Shown: positions 7,702 through 17,766, counted from the stretch's first letter. The stretch: 64,000 nt of DNA from Alloalcanivorax marinus (GCF_016906305.1 NZ_JADDOL010000006.1:124001-188000), one strand, 5' to 3'. Made by a program: numbers and translations. The notes: generated from the letters alone by a model not told the origin.

Positions 7702-9659
7702 CAGAGCGATACGTCCTCCGGCAGCAGCGGTAAGGTGAAAAGAAAACAGCAGCCCGGGCCTTCGTCATCCGCCAGCACCAGGTCCCCGCCGTGGGCGCGG
7801 GCGATGCGGCGGCTGACAAACAGCCCCAGGCCGACCCCGCCCTGCCGACCGCCGGGCGAGGCCGGCGTGGCCCGGCGATAACGCTCGAACACCAGCGCCC
7901 GCCGATCGGCGGCGATGCCCGGTCCGTGATCGCGGATCGCCACCCGCCAGGCGGTACCCTGGCGGCTGATGTCCACCCACGGCTCGCCGTCGCCGTGCTT
8001 GACCGCGTTGTCGATCACGTTGGACAGGGCGATGCGCATCATCGCCGGATCCAGCCAGGCCGGCAGCGGCGCCGGCGGATCGGAGGGCGCGCGCCCCTCC
8101 ACGGTCAGCCGCCAGTTGTGTCCGGCCGGCTGGACCAGCGAGGCCGCCTCGATGACCAGCTCCCGCAGACACACCCGGCGCCGGTCCACGGACAGGTCAT
8201 CGGCGTCCAGCCGGGCGTCCGCCAGACAGTTGTCGGTGAGCTGCACCAGCCGGTCGGTGGCGCGGCCGATCTTGTCATAGCGGCTGGTGTGGCGCGGGTC
8301 CGGCGCGCCCAGATAACGCAGATTCTGCAAGCTGGCGGCGATGATCGCCAGCGGCGTGCGGAACTCGTGGGCCACCAGCCCCATGAACTGGCGCTGATTG
8401 AAGCGCGCCTCCCGCTCCACCTCCAGGGCCCGTGCCAGCTGATGCTTTTCCTGCTCGCGCAGGTGCCGGATGCGCACCTGATAGACCGCCAGCCCGGTGA
8501 CCATCAGCATGTTCACCACCAGGGCGTACTGCCAGACCACGTAGATCTCCTCGCGAAACGGAATCCACCCCACCGCCGAAAACAGGCCGAACAGACTGGC
8601 CAGCATACAGATCAGGGGGCTCAGGCCCAGCAACACCGAGGACAGTTGAAAACGGTCCCGCCACCAGATGTACCCGCAGGCCAGCAGGAACACCGCGCCG
8701 GTGGTCAGATAGACCAGGGTATGAATGCGGATCGCCGCGCCGTAAAGATCCAACGGCACGCTCAACAGCAGCACCAGAATCAATCCGCAGGCGGCCATCA
8801 GCAGACGATGCGCCCAGGGCAGCCGCCGCCGCAATTGCAGCGCCTCGGAGGCCATCCACAGCAGCAGGCCGTAGGACGCCAGGGTGAGCAGACCGGTCAG
8901 ATAATGCTGCAGCCGCCAGCCCACCTCCGGCACCAGCCAGGCCACATAGCCTTGCACGCACGCCACCAGCACATAGGCGGCGGAAATACCGGTCACCGAC
9001 CACAACAGGCGACTGCCCAGCACCACCGCGAGCACCAGGGCGAGCAGCGCGGAGAGCGTGGCGAGCCCGAAATAGAAACTCCAGAACCCGGCATCCCGGG
9101 CCGCCGCCGGCAGAAACTCCCGGGGCGACCACAGTTTCATCTGCAGCAATACGGCGCTGCTGCTGGCCACCCGCGCCAGCATCTCGTAGCCGCGCGGCTC
9201 CGCCGGCAGCACGAACAGAGGGAAGCGGTGATCGATGTCGCCGATGGGGCCGTCGAAGGTGTCCCCGGCCCGCCGTTGCCGCCAGGGACCGTCACCGCCG
9301 AGGGGGCGGATGAACAACCGGATGTCGTCGAGAAAGGCGGGCTTCACCTCCAGCCAGTGTTCGCCGTCGGCGACCCGGTCCGGCGGCAACGTGAACCTTA
9401 GCCAGAAGGCGGTGCGGGTGTAACCCCGGGAAAACACCTCGCGGTGCGCGGCGCCGTCGCGCAGCGCCGGCAGCACCTGCTCCAGGGTGGCGGAACCGCC
9501 GGGATCGGCCACCAGGGTGTAGGGCAGATCCGCACCCAGCCGCGCCGGCGACGCGGCCGCCGCCGTGCTCAACAACAGCCCCAGCAGTATCACCAGGGCG
9601 AACCCGGCGGGCAGAAACGCCGGCCTGGTCGAGGCCGGCGGTGGTCGCCTGAACATCAA
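7701..9659 (-). CDS. 7TMR-DISM sensor histidine kinase
   Basis: A 652-residue membrane histidine kinase. After an N-terminal hydrophobic leader (about 15-36) comes a periplasmic 7TMR-DISM extracellular domain (about 40-185). Seven predicted membrane helices follow (about 193-400), then a short coiled stretch, a HisKA box with His431 in LVAHEFRTPLA, and a HATPase domain with NVIDNAVKHG, DHGPGIA and GLGLFVSRR. The 7TMR-DISM architecture is generally thought to sense extracellular carbohydrate-like or other diverse ligands; the ligand here is unknown. The start may be at 9659 or the next Met codon at 9656. It is co-transcribed with the response regulator. Confidence 0.92.
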   Translation of the reverse strand: MMFRRPPPASTRPAFLPAGFALVILLGLLLSTAAAASPARLGADLPYTLVADPGGSATLEQVLPALRDGAAHREVFSRGYTRTAFWLRFTLPPDRVADGEHWLEVKPAFLDDIRLFIRPLGGDGPWRQRRAGDTFDGPIGDIDHRFPLFVLPAEPRGYEMLARVASSSAVLLQMKLWSPREFLPAAARDAGFWSFYFGLATLSALLALVLAVVLGSRLLWSVTGISAAYVLVACVQGYVAWLVPEVGWRLQHYLTGLLTLASYGLLLWMASEALQLRRRLPWAHRLLMAACGLILVLLLSVPLDLYGAAIRIHTLVYLTTGAVFLLACGYIWWRDRFQLSSVLLGLSPLICMLASLFGLFSAVGWIPFREEIYVVWQYALVVNMLMVTGLAVYQVRIRHLREQEKHQLARALEVEREARFNQRQFMGLVAHEFRTPLAIIAASLQNLRYLGAPDPRHTSRYDKIGRATDRLVQLTDNCLADARLDADDLSVDRRRVCLRELVIEAASLVQPAGHNWRLTVEGRAPSDPPAPLPAWLDPAMMRIALSNVIDNAVKHGDGEPWVDISRQGTAWRVAIRDHGPGIAADRRALVFERYRRATPASPGGRQGGVGLGLFVSRRIARAHGGDLVLADDEGPGCCFLFTLPLLPEDVSL

Positions 9660-9694
9660 AAGCAGGTCCCCTCCCGCGGGGACCCGTCACGGTG

Positions 9695-10684
9695 TTACAG
9701 GTCCCGGCAAAGCTGCGCGGCGATGTCGAACGAGCGCAGTCGTTTATCGTGATCGAAAATGCCCCCGGTGATGATCAACTCGTCCACATTGGTGTGGTCG
9801 CGGAAGGCACGCAGCCCTTCCATCACCGTTTCCCGGGAACCGATCATGGCGTATTTCATCGCCTGACGCACGCCGTGGGCTTCCATCGGCGACCACAGTT
9901 CGTCCATGTTCTCCACCGGCGGCGGCAGCGGCCCCGGGCGGCCCCGGCGCAGATTCATGAACTGCTGCTGCATGGAGGTGGCCAGATAGGCCCCCTCCTC
10001 GTCCGAGTCGGCGGCGAACACGCTGATGCCGGCGGCGGCGTAGGGTTGCTGCAACTGGGCGGAGGGCTGGAAATGGCTGCGGTAGACGTGCAGGGCCTCT
10101 TCCAGGGACTCCGGCGCGAAGTGCGAGGCGAACGCGAACGGCAGCCCCATCTGCGCCGCCAGGCGGGCACTGAACAGGCTGGAGCCGAGCAGCCACAGCG
10201 GCACCTTGCTGCCCTGCCCCGGTATCGCGCGCACCCGCTGCTCCGGGCCCGGATCGTCCAGGTAGCCCTGCAGCTCGGCCACGTCCCGGGGGAATTCCAT
10301 GGCGTTGCTGTTCAGATCCCGGCGCAGTGCCCGGGCGGTTTCCATGTCGGTGCCCGGGGCGCGCCCCAGGCCCAGATCGATGCGGCCGGGGAACAGGGCC
10401 GCCAGGGTGCCGAACTGCTCGGCGATCACCAGCGGCGCGTGGTTGGGCAGCATGATGCCGCCGGAGCCCACGCGGATGCGCCGGGTGCCGGCGGCGATGT
10501 GCCCGATCACCACGCTGGTGGCGGCGCTGGCCACGCCGGGCATGTTGTGGTGCTCCGCCACCCAGTAGCGGGTGTAGCCCCACTGCTCCGCGTGGCGGGC
10601 CAGATCCAGGGAATGGCGCAACGCCTGACCGGCGTCGCCGCCGCGCAGGATGGGCGCGAGATCAAGAATGGAATAGGCGGTCAT
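9695..10684 (-). CDS. LLM-class flavin-dependent oxidoreductase (luciferase-like)
   Basis: A 329-residue bacterial-luciferase-like protein of the single-chain FMN/F420 type (TIM barrel). Diagnostic segments are [11 protein letters not shown] near residue 40, [19 protein letters not shown] and [11 protein letters not shown]. The start at 10684 is chosen because GGGAGG sits eight bases upstream; a longer in-frame start at 10729 would add 15 residues not expected in the family. It ends 36 bases before the kinase gene on the same strand and could be read into it. The substrate is unknown. Confidence 0.88.
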   Translation of the reverse strand: MTAYSILDLAPILRGGDAGQALRHSLDLARHAEQWGYTRYWVAEHHNMPGVASAATSVVIGHIAAGTRRIRVGSGGIMLPNHAPLVIAEQFGTLAALFPGRIDLGLGRAPGTDMETARALRRDLNSNAMEFPRDVAELQGYLDDPGPEQRVRAIPGQGSKVPLWLLGSSLFSARLAAQMGLPFAFASHFAPESLEEALHVYRSHFQPSAQLQQPYAAAGISVFAADSDEEGAYLATSMQQQFMNLRRGRPGPLPPPVENMDELWSPMEAHGVRQAMKYAMIGSRETVMEGLRAFRDHTNVDELIITGGIFDHDKRLRSFDIAAQLCRDL

Positions 10685-10770
10685 TGAGCCTCCCGAGCCG
10701 GCATGACTTGCGGTAACGAACCCTTGCAAGTGGGGGCACCGCCCGCCTTTTCAATCGTGGCCGCCGGCCG

Positions 10771-11010
10771 TCAATCGTGATTGAGGCGCCGCAGAATGGC
10801 GTCCTTGAGGCGCAAGCGCTCGGCTTTCATGGCTTCCATGTCCTGGTCGGCGATGGGACTCTCGCGCAGCTCCAGGCCACGGATGATCTTGTCCAGCCGG
10901 TCGTGCTCCTCGACCTGGGCATGAAATTCGGGGTGGTCTTTCATCAGCGCGTCGATGCGCGCGTGGTGTTCGGGAAACTCGTGGTGGATGCTGTGGGATT
11001 CTCCGAGCAT
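10771..11010 (-). CDS. YdcH-family (DUF465) small protein
   Basis: A 79-residue helical protein of the DUF465/YdcH family. The typical pattern is present: SIHHEFPEHHARIDALMKDH near the N-terminus, then a charged helix and a C-terminal LKDAILRRLNHD. Family members are small cytosolic coiled-coil proteins without an agreed function. It lies between DjlA and the LLM oxidoreductase on the same strand, 58 bases after the DjlA stop. Confidence 0.9.
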   Translation of the reverse strand: MLGESHSIHHEFPEHHARIDALMKDHPEFHAQVEEHDRLDKIIRGLELRESPIADQDMEAMKAERLRLKDAILRRLNHD

Positions 11011-11068
11011 GGCTGCTACTTCCTCCGCGAAACACTGAATATCACGCTACTATCGGGCACCGGGCGGA

Positions 11069-11896
11069 TCAACGAAAACCGCGCGATTCCTTGATCATTT
11101 CGTAGGCCTTGCCGATCTCGGCGGTTTTTTCCGTGGCCACCCGGATCATCTCTTCCGGCACGCCCCGGGCGGCCAGCTTGTCCGGGTGGTTCTCGCTCAT
11201 CCGCTTGCGGTAGGCCTTCTTGATCTCCTGGTCGGAGGCGGACTCGGACACGCCGAGCACCTGGTAGGCCTGGCTCAGCGAGGGCCGCGAGCGGTCGGCG
11301 GCGGCCCCGCCGGCGCCGGCACCGGCGCCGCTGAACCGGGATTGCGCCAGGATCATGTTGAGAATCTGGCGGAACTGCGCCTCCGGCACGCCCAGCCCCT
11401 CGGCCACGCGGAACAGAATGCGCTCCTCCTCCGGGGCCAGTTCGCCATCGGCCAGGGCCATTTGCAGCAGCACTTCCAGGAACACCAGCACCATATGACG
11501 GCGGTAGCGGACCTGCTCGCGGAACGCCGCCACGGTCTGGTCGAGCGGGAAATCGTCTTCCTTGCCGCGCCGGAACGCTTCCCGGGCCCGGCGCCGCTGG
11601 TCCTCGTCCAGCTGCATGCGCGTCATCGCCGCTTCGGCGGCGCCGATTTCCTGCTTGCTGACCTGGCCATCGGCCTTGGCCAGATGCCCCATGATCGAGA
11701 ACCCGGCCGAGAACAGCGCTTCCTGCAGCGCCTCCTTCTCACCCGGGGCGTAGGGCCGGAACGGGTTGAAGGTGCGCACGCGCTCCACGCCCCGATCCAG
11801 AAAATGACCCACCAGCACGCCGATGATCAGGCCGATGGGCCCGCCCACCAGCATGCCCAACAGGCCGACGATGATTTTGCCGCCCCAACTTCTCAA
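11069..11896 (-). CDS. djlA: DjlA-type membrane-anchored J-domain co-chaperone
   Basis: A 275-residue protein with an N-terminal glycine-rich membrane segment (about residues 6-30, IIVGLLGMLVGGPIGLIIGV). A TerB-like central domain with LAKADGQVSKQEI and LADGELAPEEE follows. A C-terminal J domain (about 205-275) carries the HPD motif in SENHPDKLA, which stimulates DnaK. No ATG fits the start. I assign TTG at 11896-11894, with GGAG eight bases upstream; it overlaps the last four bases of the hydroxypyruvate isomerase gene, and the membrane segment then falls at the N-terminus as in known DjlA. Confidence 0.9.
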   Translation of the reverse strand: MRSWGGKIIVGLLGMLVGGPIGLIIGVLVGHFLDRGVERVRTFNPFRPYAPGEKEALQEALFSAGFSIMGHLAKADGQVSKQEIGAAEAAMTRMQLDEDQRRRAREAFRRGKEDDFPLDQTVAAFREQVRYRRHMVLVFLEVLLQMALADGELAPEEERILFRVAEGLGVPEAQFRQILNMILAQSRFSGAGAGAGGAAADRSRPSLSQAYQVLGVSESASDQEIKKAYRKRMSENHPDKLAARGVPEEMIRVATEKTAEIGKAYEMIKESRGFR

Positions 11897-12714
11897 TCCA
11901 CTTCTCCTTCTCGATGGTCTGTAAGGGACCCCACCCGGTGGCGAAGGTTCGCCAGCCAGTCGGTACGCCCGGCGGCACCGGACGGAAAATATTCGGCGCT
12001 GGCCCAGCCCTGGTAGCCCAGTGCGTCCAGATGTTCCAGCAGCGCCGCCAGGGGCAGATCGCCGGTGCCGGGCTCGTGGCGGCCCGGATGATCGGCGAAC
12101 TGCACATGCTCGATCAGCGGCAGATACTCGGCCAGGGAAGCGAACAGATCCTCGCCCATCACCCGGGCGTGGTACAGGTCGTACTGCAGGCGCACCGCCG
12201 GATGGCCCAGCGCCTCGATCACCGCGCGGGCCCGCCCCGGGGTGTCGATCAGATAGCCGGGCATGTCCAGGCGGCTGTTGATCGGTTCCAGGGTCAGCAG
12301 CCGCCCGTGGGCGGCGCAGCGGTCGGCGGCCTCGCCGAGGTTGGCGATCAGGGTATCCAGGGCCCGGTGCGGGGCCACGTCGGCGCCGGGAATGCCGGCC
12401 ATGCAATGCAGACGCGGGCAGCCCAGGGCGTCGGCGTACGCCAGGGCCTGGTCCAGGCCGTCGCGAAACTCCGCCTCCCGCCCCGGCAGGCCGGCCAGAC
12501 CGCGCTCACCGGCCTGCCAGTCGCCCGGCGGCAGATTGAGCAGCACCAGCGGCAGGCCGGCATCGTCCAGGGCGGCGCCCAGGTCGGTCACCGGCCAGGC
12601 ATAGGGGAACAGGCATTCCACCCCCTGGAAGCCCGCCGCCGCCGCGGCGGCGGGGCGCTCCAGAAAGGGAAGCTCGGTGAACAAGAGGGTGAGATTGGCG
12701 GCGATACGGGGCAT
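11893..12714 (-). CDS. hyi: Hydroxypyruvate isomerase family protein
   Basis: A 273-residue TIM-barrel sugar isomerase/epimerase of the Hyi/OtnI type, interconverting hydroxypyruvate and tartronate semialdehyde or an analogous 2-oxo-tetronate. Family features include the N-terminal ANLTLLFTELPFLERPAAA, GVECLFPYAW, a LTLEPINSRLDMPGYL metal-site segment with the catalytic Glu, LQYDLYHARVMGED and the C-terminal GWASAEYFP. No glyoxylate carboligase or tartronate semialdehyde reductase gene lies beside it, so its pathway role is less certain than its family. Its stop overlaps the TTG start of djlA, which suggests coupled translation. Confidence 0.85.
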   Translation of the reverse strand: MPRIAANLTLLFTELPFLERPAAAAAAGFQGVECLFPYAWPVTDLGAALDDAGLPLVLLNLPPGDWQAGERGLAGLPGREAEFRDGLDQALAYADALGCPRLHCMAGIPGADVAPHRALDTLIANLGEAADRCAAHGRLLTLEPINSRLDMPGYLIDTPGRARAVIEALGHPAVRLQYDLYHARVMGEDLFASLAEYLPLIEHVQFADHPGRHEPGTGDLPLAALLEHLDALGYQGWASAEYFPSGAAGRTDWLANLRHRVGSLTDHREGEVD

Positions 12715-12783
12715 GGCGCGGCCTCCGGCAAGGGGAGCCCCAGCCTACACCAATGCCCCGGGTCCGTCCGACCGGGATGCGCC

Positions 12784-14721
12784 TCAGGCGCGGGCGGCGC
12801 TGCGTCCGGAGCGCCACCAGGCCAGCACCGCCAGCACCACCGCCACCGCCTGGGCCAGGGCGCCCTGCAGGGTCGGGAAGAAGCCCACCCACTCCAGGGT
12901 CGGCCAGCCGGGCAGATAGTTGGCGTTCAGCAGACCGGCCTCCTGCAAGGCGGCGATGCCCTTGCCGAGCAGGATCACCGACAGCACCAGCAGCACCAGG
13001 CTGGTGGCCTTGAAGAACAGCCCCAGAGGCAGCTTCATGCCGAGCCGGAAGATCAGCACGCACACCACCGCCAGCGCCAACAGGGCGGCGCCCATGCCGT
13101 ACAGCAGGTAAGGCTGGGTGGCCTCGGTGACCTGGGTCCACAGGGCCTGGTAGAACAGGATGGTCTCGAACATTTCCCGGTACACGGAAATGAACGCCAC
13201 GAACGTCAGGGTCCAGACCGTGCCGCTGCCCAGGGCGGTGTCCACCTTGCCCTTCAGGTAGCCCAGCCATTTCTGGCTGTTGGAATTGCTGTGCATCCAG
13301 AAGCCCACGTAGAACAGAATCACCGCCGCCACCAGCCCGGCGACGCCCTCGGTGAGCTCCCGGGAGGCCCCGCTGAAGTTGATCACCGTGGAGGCGGCGA
13401 ACCAGGTGGCGATGCCGGCGATGATCGCCGCCACCCAGCCGAAGTGGATATGGCGGGTGGCGGCGGTGGCGCGGGCCTTGCGGGTGAAGGTCAGCAGCGC
13501 GGCCACGATCAGCAGCGCTTCCAGGCCTTCCCGGAACAGGATGAAGAAACTGGCGGAGAAGGTGGCGGCGGCGTTGAGCCCGTCGCCGCCCAGGGCGTCG
13601 GCGGCCTGGTCCAGGCCGTCCAGGGCCTCGGCCACCCGCGCGCTGACCTCCTCGGCGGGGTCGCCTTCCTGAATCGCTTCGCGCACCGCCATGAACTTCC
13701 GTTCGGTGGTGCGCATCAGGCCGCTGTCCAGGGCGGCGATCTGGGATTCCAGCATTTCGAAGCCGTCCAGGTAGGCGGACAGCGCCGCCGAGCGGGCGGC
13801 GGCGGCGTCACCGGCGGCGTAGGCCTGATCCGCCTCGCGCAGCTTGGCGGCGCTGATTTCCACGAACCGGTTCTGGCTGAACAGCGCGCCGGGCTCGCTG
13901 CGCAGATAGCCCATCGCCGCCAGGGCGTCGTCGCCGTAGGCGTCGCGGGCGTCGGCGGGCGCCTTGGCGATCACCGTGTCCAGGGTCATGTCGGTCTTCA
14001 GGTCCGGGTTGTTCTCCAGCGCCCGCCGGCCGGCCTCGGCCTCTTCCGCCGGCACCGCCATGCTGCCCACGTAGAACGCCAGCGCCCAGCGCTCCGCGTC
14101 GCTCAGCTGGCTCTCGTAGGCGGCCATGCCGGTGCCGTCCACGCCACCGGTGATGGTGGTGTACAGGCCCAGCACCGAGCGGCCCATGTAGCGGGCGCGC
14201 TCGTGGAAGTCGGTGGGGGCCGGCTCCAGATTGGCGCCGGCGGGGCCGTCGCCGTGGCCCTCGCGGCCGTGACAGGCGAAACAGTGGGTCTGGTAGAGCT
14301 GTTCGGCGGCGGCCATGTCCGGCGCCTGTTTGGGCACCACCGGCAGGCCGTAGACGTCCACCAGGGAACCGCGAATCTTCTGCGCCAGGCTCTGGATGCG
14401 CGCTTCCGGGGCCTTGTCGTCCACCGCCGCTTCCAGATCACGGGCCTGCTGAAGCAGGGTGTCCTTGCCGTCCGCCTCGGGCAGACCTTCGATGCCCTCG
14501 CTGAGCAGCGCGGTGAACTCGTCCATCTCCGCGTATTCCGCGTCGCTGACGATCTCGCCGTCCTGCACCGCGTTGACGTAGTCCGCGCCGACGTATTCCA
14601 CCAGCTGCACCAGGGCGGTCTGATCCGCCGCCCGGGCGGACAGGCTCAACAGGGAAAGGCACGATGCGAACAGGGACAACAACAAAAAGACGCCCAGGGG
14701 GCGCCGCGTGGACAAGGTCAT
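12784..14721 (-). CDS. Cytochrome c-FTR1 fusion iron permease
   Basis: A 645-residue protein. A signal peptide (about 1-31, ending SLSARA) is followed by a helical region and a c-type cytochrome domain with haem motif Cys147-F-A-Cys150-His151. A helical linker comes next, then an FTR1/EfeU-type permease of about seven membrane segments (about 380-640). The permease carries the iron-binding motifs REGLE (397-401) and REMFE (515-519). Such proteins are thought to oxidise ferrous iron outside the membrane and pass it inward. The ATG at 14721 is preferred over an upstream TTG. The gene stands between hyi and a DNA glycosylase with no Efe partners beside it. Confidence 0.9.
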   Translation of the reverse strand: MTLSTRRPLGVFLLLSLFASCLSLLSLSARAADQTALVQLVEYVGADYVNAVQDGEIVSDAEYAEMDEFTALLSEGIEGLPEADGKDTLLQQARDLEAAVDDKAPEARIQSLAQKIRGSLVDVYGLPVVPKQAPDMAAAEQLYQTHCFACHGREGHGDGPAGANLEPAPTDFHERARYMGRSVLGLYTTITGGVDGTGMAAYESQLSDAERWALAFYVGSMAVPAEEAEAGRRALENNPDLKTDMTLDTVIAKAPADARDAYGDDALAAMGYLRSEPGALFSQNRFVEISAAKLREADQAYAAGDAAAARSAALSAYLDGFEMLESQIAALDSGLMRTTERKFMAVREAIQEGDPAEEVSARVAEALDGLDQAADALGGDGLNAAATFSASFFILFREGLEALLIVAALLTFTRKARATAATRHIHFGWVAAIIAGIATWFAASTVINFSGASRELTEGVAGLVAAVILFYVGFWMHSNSNSQKWLGYLKGKVDTALGSGTVWTLTFVAFISVYREMFETILFYQALWTQVTEATQPYLLYGMGAALLALAVVCVLIFRLGMKLPLGLFFKATSLVLLVLSVILLGKGIAALQEAGLLNANYLPGWPTLEWVGFFPTLQGALAQAVAVVLAVLAWWRSGRSAARA

Positions 14722-14797
14722 GGATCCGGATTCCAAAGCCTAAAGGTGAATAATTCTTATTTATGTTCCTATCCCGGGCGGTGTCTGTCAAAAGTTT

Positions 14798-15466
14798 TTA
14801 ACCCACCGTGAACGCCAGAATCTTGCTGATGTGGGCCTGGGGCCGGCCGGACTCCGCCTGCCAGGCGTTGAACGCCGCCTGGGCGGCGCGTTGATCGCGC
14901 TGGCTGGACGGCGCCTTGTCGATGATGTTGTGGCTCTTCAGCGCCGCCACCACGTCGCCGGTGGGGTACCAGGTGTCGCGGCCGACCATGCGCAGAAAGG
15001 CGGCGCCGGAGTTGCCGCCCAGTTGCTTGCCGCGCTTCTTCAGCAGCTGCCACATGCCCACGGTGTCGTCCGCCGGCCAGTCCGCCAGCCAGTGGCCCAC
15101 GCCGCCGTATTCCTCGCGCAGGTCCAGAACCAGCCGGGCGTTGTGGCGGATCGCCTTCATCTTGCCCCAATGGCGGATCAGACGGGTGTCCTGCATGCGG
15201 TCTTCCAGCATGGTGTCCGGCATCAGCACCAGCTTCTCCGGGTCGAAGCCGAAGAAGGCTTCCTCGAAGGCCGGCCAGCGCGCGTCCACCAGCGCGTGGG
15301 TGAGCCCGGCACGGAAGATGCGCCGGGTCAGCGCCGAGAAGTAGAAGGCGTCGTCGGGCTTGCGCAGTTGCGCCGGGGTCTTCACCGCCGGCAGCTGTGC
15401 CTCGACCTGCTTGACCCCGCCCTTGCGGTTCACGGCCAGCGCCATCAGTTCCCTGAATTCAATCAT
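14798..15466 (-). CDS. DNA-3-methyladenine glycosylase I family protein
   Basis: A 222-residue helix-hairpin-helix superfamily base-excision enzyme resembling the adenine glycosylase (Tag) family. Recognisable stretches are DAFYFSALTRRIFRAGL, WPAFEEAFFGFD, DTRLIRHWGKMKAIRHNARL and LGGNSGAAFLRMVGRDTWYPT. It lacks the N-terminal CPW zinc-site segment of classic E. coli Tag, so it belongs to the divergent branch and may act on other lesions. The start at 15466 has AGAGGAAA upstream. It reads divergently from alaA. Confidence 0.8.
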   Translation of the reverse strand: MIEFRELMALAVNRKGGVKQVEAQLPAVKTPAQLRKPDDAFYFSALTRRIFRAGLTHALVDARWPAFEEAFFGFDPEKLVLMPDTMLEDRMQDTRLIRHWGKMKAIRHNARLVLDLREEYGGVGHWLADWPADDTVGMWQLLKKRGKQLGGNSGAAFLRMVGRDTWYPTGDVVAALKSHNIIDKAPSSQRDQRAAQAAFNAWQAESGRPQAHISKILAFTVG

Positions 15467-15555
15467 CGGTTTCCTCTGTCGGCTTCATATACAGGGTTTT
15501 CGGCCCGCTGTAGAATCCCGGGCTTCCGGATTTTTTCAACAGCGGTTATCAAAAC

Positions 15556-16785
15556 ATGAGCGGTCAGCAAACCACGGTCAGTAAATCGGACAAACTCCAC
15601 GACGTCTGCTACGACATCCGCGGACCGGTGCTGCGCGAGGCCCATCGCCTCGAGGACGAAGGCCACCGGGTGATCAAGCTCAATATCGGCAACCCGGCGC
15701 CGTTCGGTTTCGAGGCCCCGGAAGAACTGCTCCAGGACGTGATCCACAACCTGCCCGAGTCCACCGGCTACTGCCACTCCAAGGGGCTGTTCCCGGCCCG
15801 CAAGGCGGTGATGCAGTATACCCAGACCAAGGGCATCGCCGACGTGACGGTGGACGACATCATCATCGGCAACGGCGTGTCCGAGCTGATCGTGATGGCC
15901 ATGCAGGCGCTGCTCAACAACGGCGACGAAGTGCTGCTGCCGGCGCCGGACTACCCGCTGTGGACCGCCGCCGTGCGCCTGTCCGGCGGCAACCCGGTGC
16001 ACTACCTTTGCGACGAACAGCAGGACTGGCAGCCGGCCCTGGACGATATCCGCGCCAAGATCACCAGCCGCACCAAGGCGCTGGTGATCATCAATCCGAA
16101 CAACCCCACCGGCGCCAACTACCATCCGGACCTGCTGGCGGAGATGGTCAAGATCGCCCGGGAACACAACCTGATCATTTTCGCCGACGAGATCTACGAC
16201 AAGATTCTCTACGACGGCGAGGTGCACACCTCCATCGCCTCCATGGCCGAGGACCTGCTGTGCATCACCTTCAACGGCCTGTCCAAGAACTACCGGGCCG
16301 CCGGTTTCCGCGCCGGCTGGATGGTGATCTCCGGCGCCAAGTACCGCGCCGAAAGCTACATCGAGGGCCTGGACATGCTGGCCAGCATGCGCCTGTGCGC
16401 CAACGTGCCCAGCCAGCACGCCATCCAGGCCGCCCTGGGCGGCTATCAGAGCATCAGTGATCTGGTGCTGCCCACCGGGCGCCTGGGGCGCCAGCGCGAC
16501 AAGGCCTGGGAGATGCTGGACAGCATTCCCGGGGTGAGCTGCGTGAAACCCAAATCCGCGCTCTACCTGTTCCCGAAACTGGACCCCAAGGTGTTCCCGT
16601 TCCAGGACGACGAGGCCTTCGTGCTCGACCTGCTGCGCCAGGAGAAGGTGCTGGTGGTCCAGGGCACCGCCTTTAACTGGCCCCATCCGGACCATTTCCG
16701 GGTGGTGTTTCTGCCGCGCCTGGACGATCTGCAGGATTCCATCGGTCGCATCGCCGAGTATCTGGACCGCATTCGCAAGAAATAA
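15556..16785 (+). CDS. alaA: Alanine-type pyridoxal-phosphate aminotransferase
   Basis: A 409-residue class I/II aminotransferase close to AlaA/AlaT, which makes alanine from pyruvate and glutamate. The PLP-binding lysine is Lys244 in NGLSKNYRAAGFRAGW. NPNNPTGANY, FADEIYDKILYDG and the substrate-binding C-terminus (HFRVVFLPRLDDL) are present and the length is normal. It is a single gene, divergent from the DNA glycosylase and convergent with the methyltransferase, whose end lies 12 bases away. Confidence 0.9.
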   Translation: MSGQQTTVSKSDKLHDVCYDIRGPVLREAHRLEDEGHRVIKLNIGNPAPFGFEAPEELLQDVIHNLPESTGYCHSKGLFPARKAVMQYTQTKGIADVTVDDIIIGNGVSELIVMAMQALLNNGDEVLLPAPDYPLWTAAVRLSGGNPVHYLCDEQQDWQPALDDIRAKITSRTKALVIINPNNPTGANYHPDLLAEMVKIAREHNLIIFADEIYDKILYDGEVHTSIASMAEDLLCITFNGLSKNYRAAGFRAGWMVISGAKYRAESYIEGLDMLASMRLCANVPSQHAIQAALGGYQSISDLVLPTGRLGRQRDKAWEMLDSIPGVSCVKPKSALYLFPKLDPKVFPFQDDEAFVLDLLRQEKVLVVQGTAFNWPHPDHFRVVFLPRLDDLQDSIGRIAEYLDRIRKK

Positions 16786-16797
16786 GCGGCGTGCCGG

Positions 16798-17715
16798 TTA
16801 ATGCCCACGCCGGTACCCGTACGCCAGCGCCTTCAGCGCCGGCTCGGCGGCTTCGTCGAAACCCGGGGCGCCGGGCAGCCGGCCTTCCAGGGTGGCGCCG
16901 GGCAGATTGTCCGCCACCAGGGTCTTCAGCCAGTCCGCCCCCAGCCAGGGGGCGTTCAGACAGATCAACAGTTCCGCCTCCGGCGCCAGCAGCTTGGGCA
17001 GCCGCCGCAGCACCTTGGCGTAGTCCCGCTCCACCTGGAAGCTGCCCTTCTGGGCGCTGGGCGGGTCCACCACGATCAGATCGTAACGCCCCAGGCTGTG
17101 CAGTTTTTTCCAGCTGCGAAACACGTTGTGCGGCAGGTAGTGCACGTCCGCGTCGCCGAAGCCGTTGGCCTGCTGGTTCACCTGCCCCAGGGCCAGCGCC
17201 GGCCGCGACAGGTCGATGTTCACCACCCGCCCGGCGCCGCCGGCCAGAGCCGCCACGGAAAACGCGCAGGTGAAGCTGAACAGGTTCAGCACCCGCTTGC
17301 CGGCCGCCCGCTCACGGAGCCAGGCGCGGCCCGGCGCCATGTCGGCGAAAAAGCCCAGGTTCTGGCCACGCTCGAAATCCAGCCGATAGCGCAGGCCGCC
17401 CTCCTCCGCCCAGGGCGTGGCCGGCAAGGCGCCGTGCACCACCCGGGTTTCCGCCGGGCGGCGGTGGCGGTGCTGAACCACCAGGGTGTCGCAGCCCAGC
17501 GCCGGCAGCGCCTGGATCAGCCGCGCCTGCAGGGCGTCCAGCCGCGGCGCCGGGTAGTCGTCGAACAGGGTGGCCATCAGCACCGGCGGAAACCGGTCAA
17601 GGGTCAGCCCTTCCCAGCCGGGCAGGGTCTTGCCACGGCCGTGAAAAAGACGGTGTCGGGCGTCCTCCGGGGGAACCAGAAAGGGCGCCAATGGGTCTAC
17701 ATTCTCTGGGGTCAT
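16798..17715 (-). CDS. Class I SAM-dependent methyltransferase (RlmI/RlmK-like)
   Basis: A 305-residue methyltransferase related to the catalytic domain of 23S rRNA cytosine methyltransferases such as RlmI. The SAM loop is in [16 protein letters not shown], the acidic residue in [11 protein letters not shown], and the catalytic motif region reads [14 protein letters not shown]. The [15 protein letters not shown] segment before the SAM domain is typical. No PUA domain is visible at the N-terminus, unlike RlmI itself, so an rRNA substrate is likely but not shown. No clear ribosome binding site stands before the ATG at 17715. Confidence 0.75.
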   Translation of the reverse strand: MTPENVDPLAPFLVPPEDARHRLFHGRGKTLPGWEGLTLDRFPPVLMATLFDDYPAPRLDALQARLIQALPALGCDTLVVQHRHRRPAETRVVHGALPATPWAEEGGLRYRLDFERGQNLGFFADMAPGRAWLRERAAGKRVLNLFSFTCAFSVAALAGGAGRVVNIDLSRPALALGQVNQQANGFGDADVHYLPHNVFRSWKKLHSLGRYDLIVVDPPSAQKGSFQVERDYAKVLRRLPKLLAPEAELLICLNAPWLGADWLKTLVADNLPGATLEGRLPGAPGFDEAAEPALKALAYGYRRGH

Positions 17716-17766
17716 GATGCGGGAGTCAGGGACGGCTCAAAGGCGGCGAGTATCGCCGTCACCGAT

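Noticed and set aside
11914-14811. A 965-codon plus-strand frame opposite hyi and the FTR1 gene
   Set aside because: Low-complexity Gly/Gln/His/Arg composition and no motif; both minus-strand genes are well supported.
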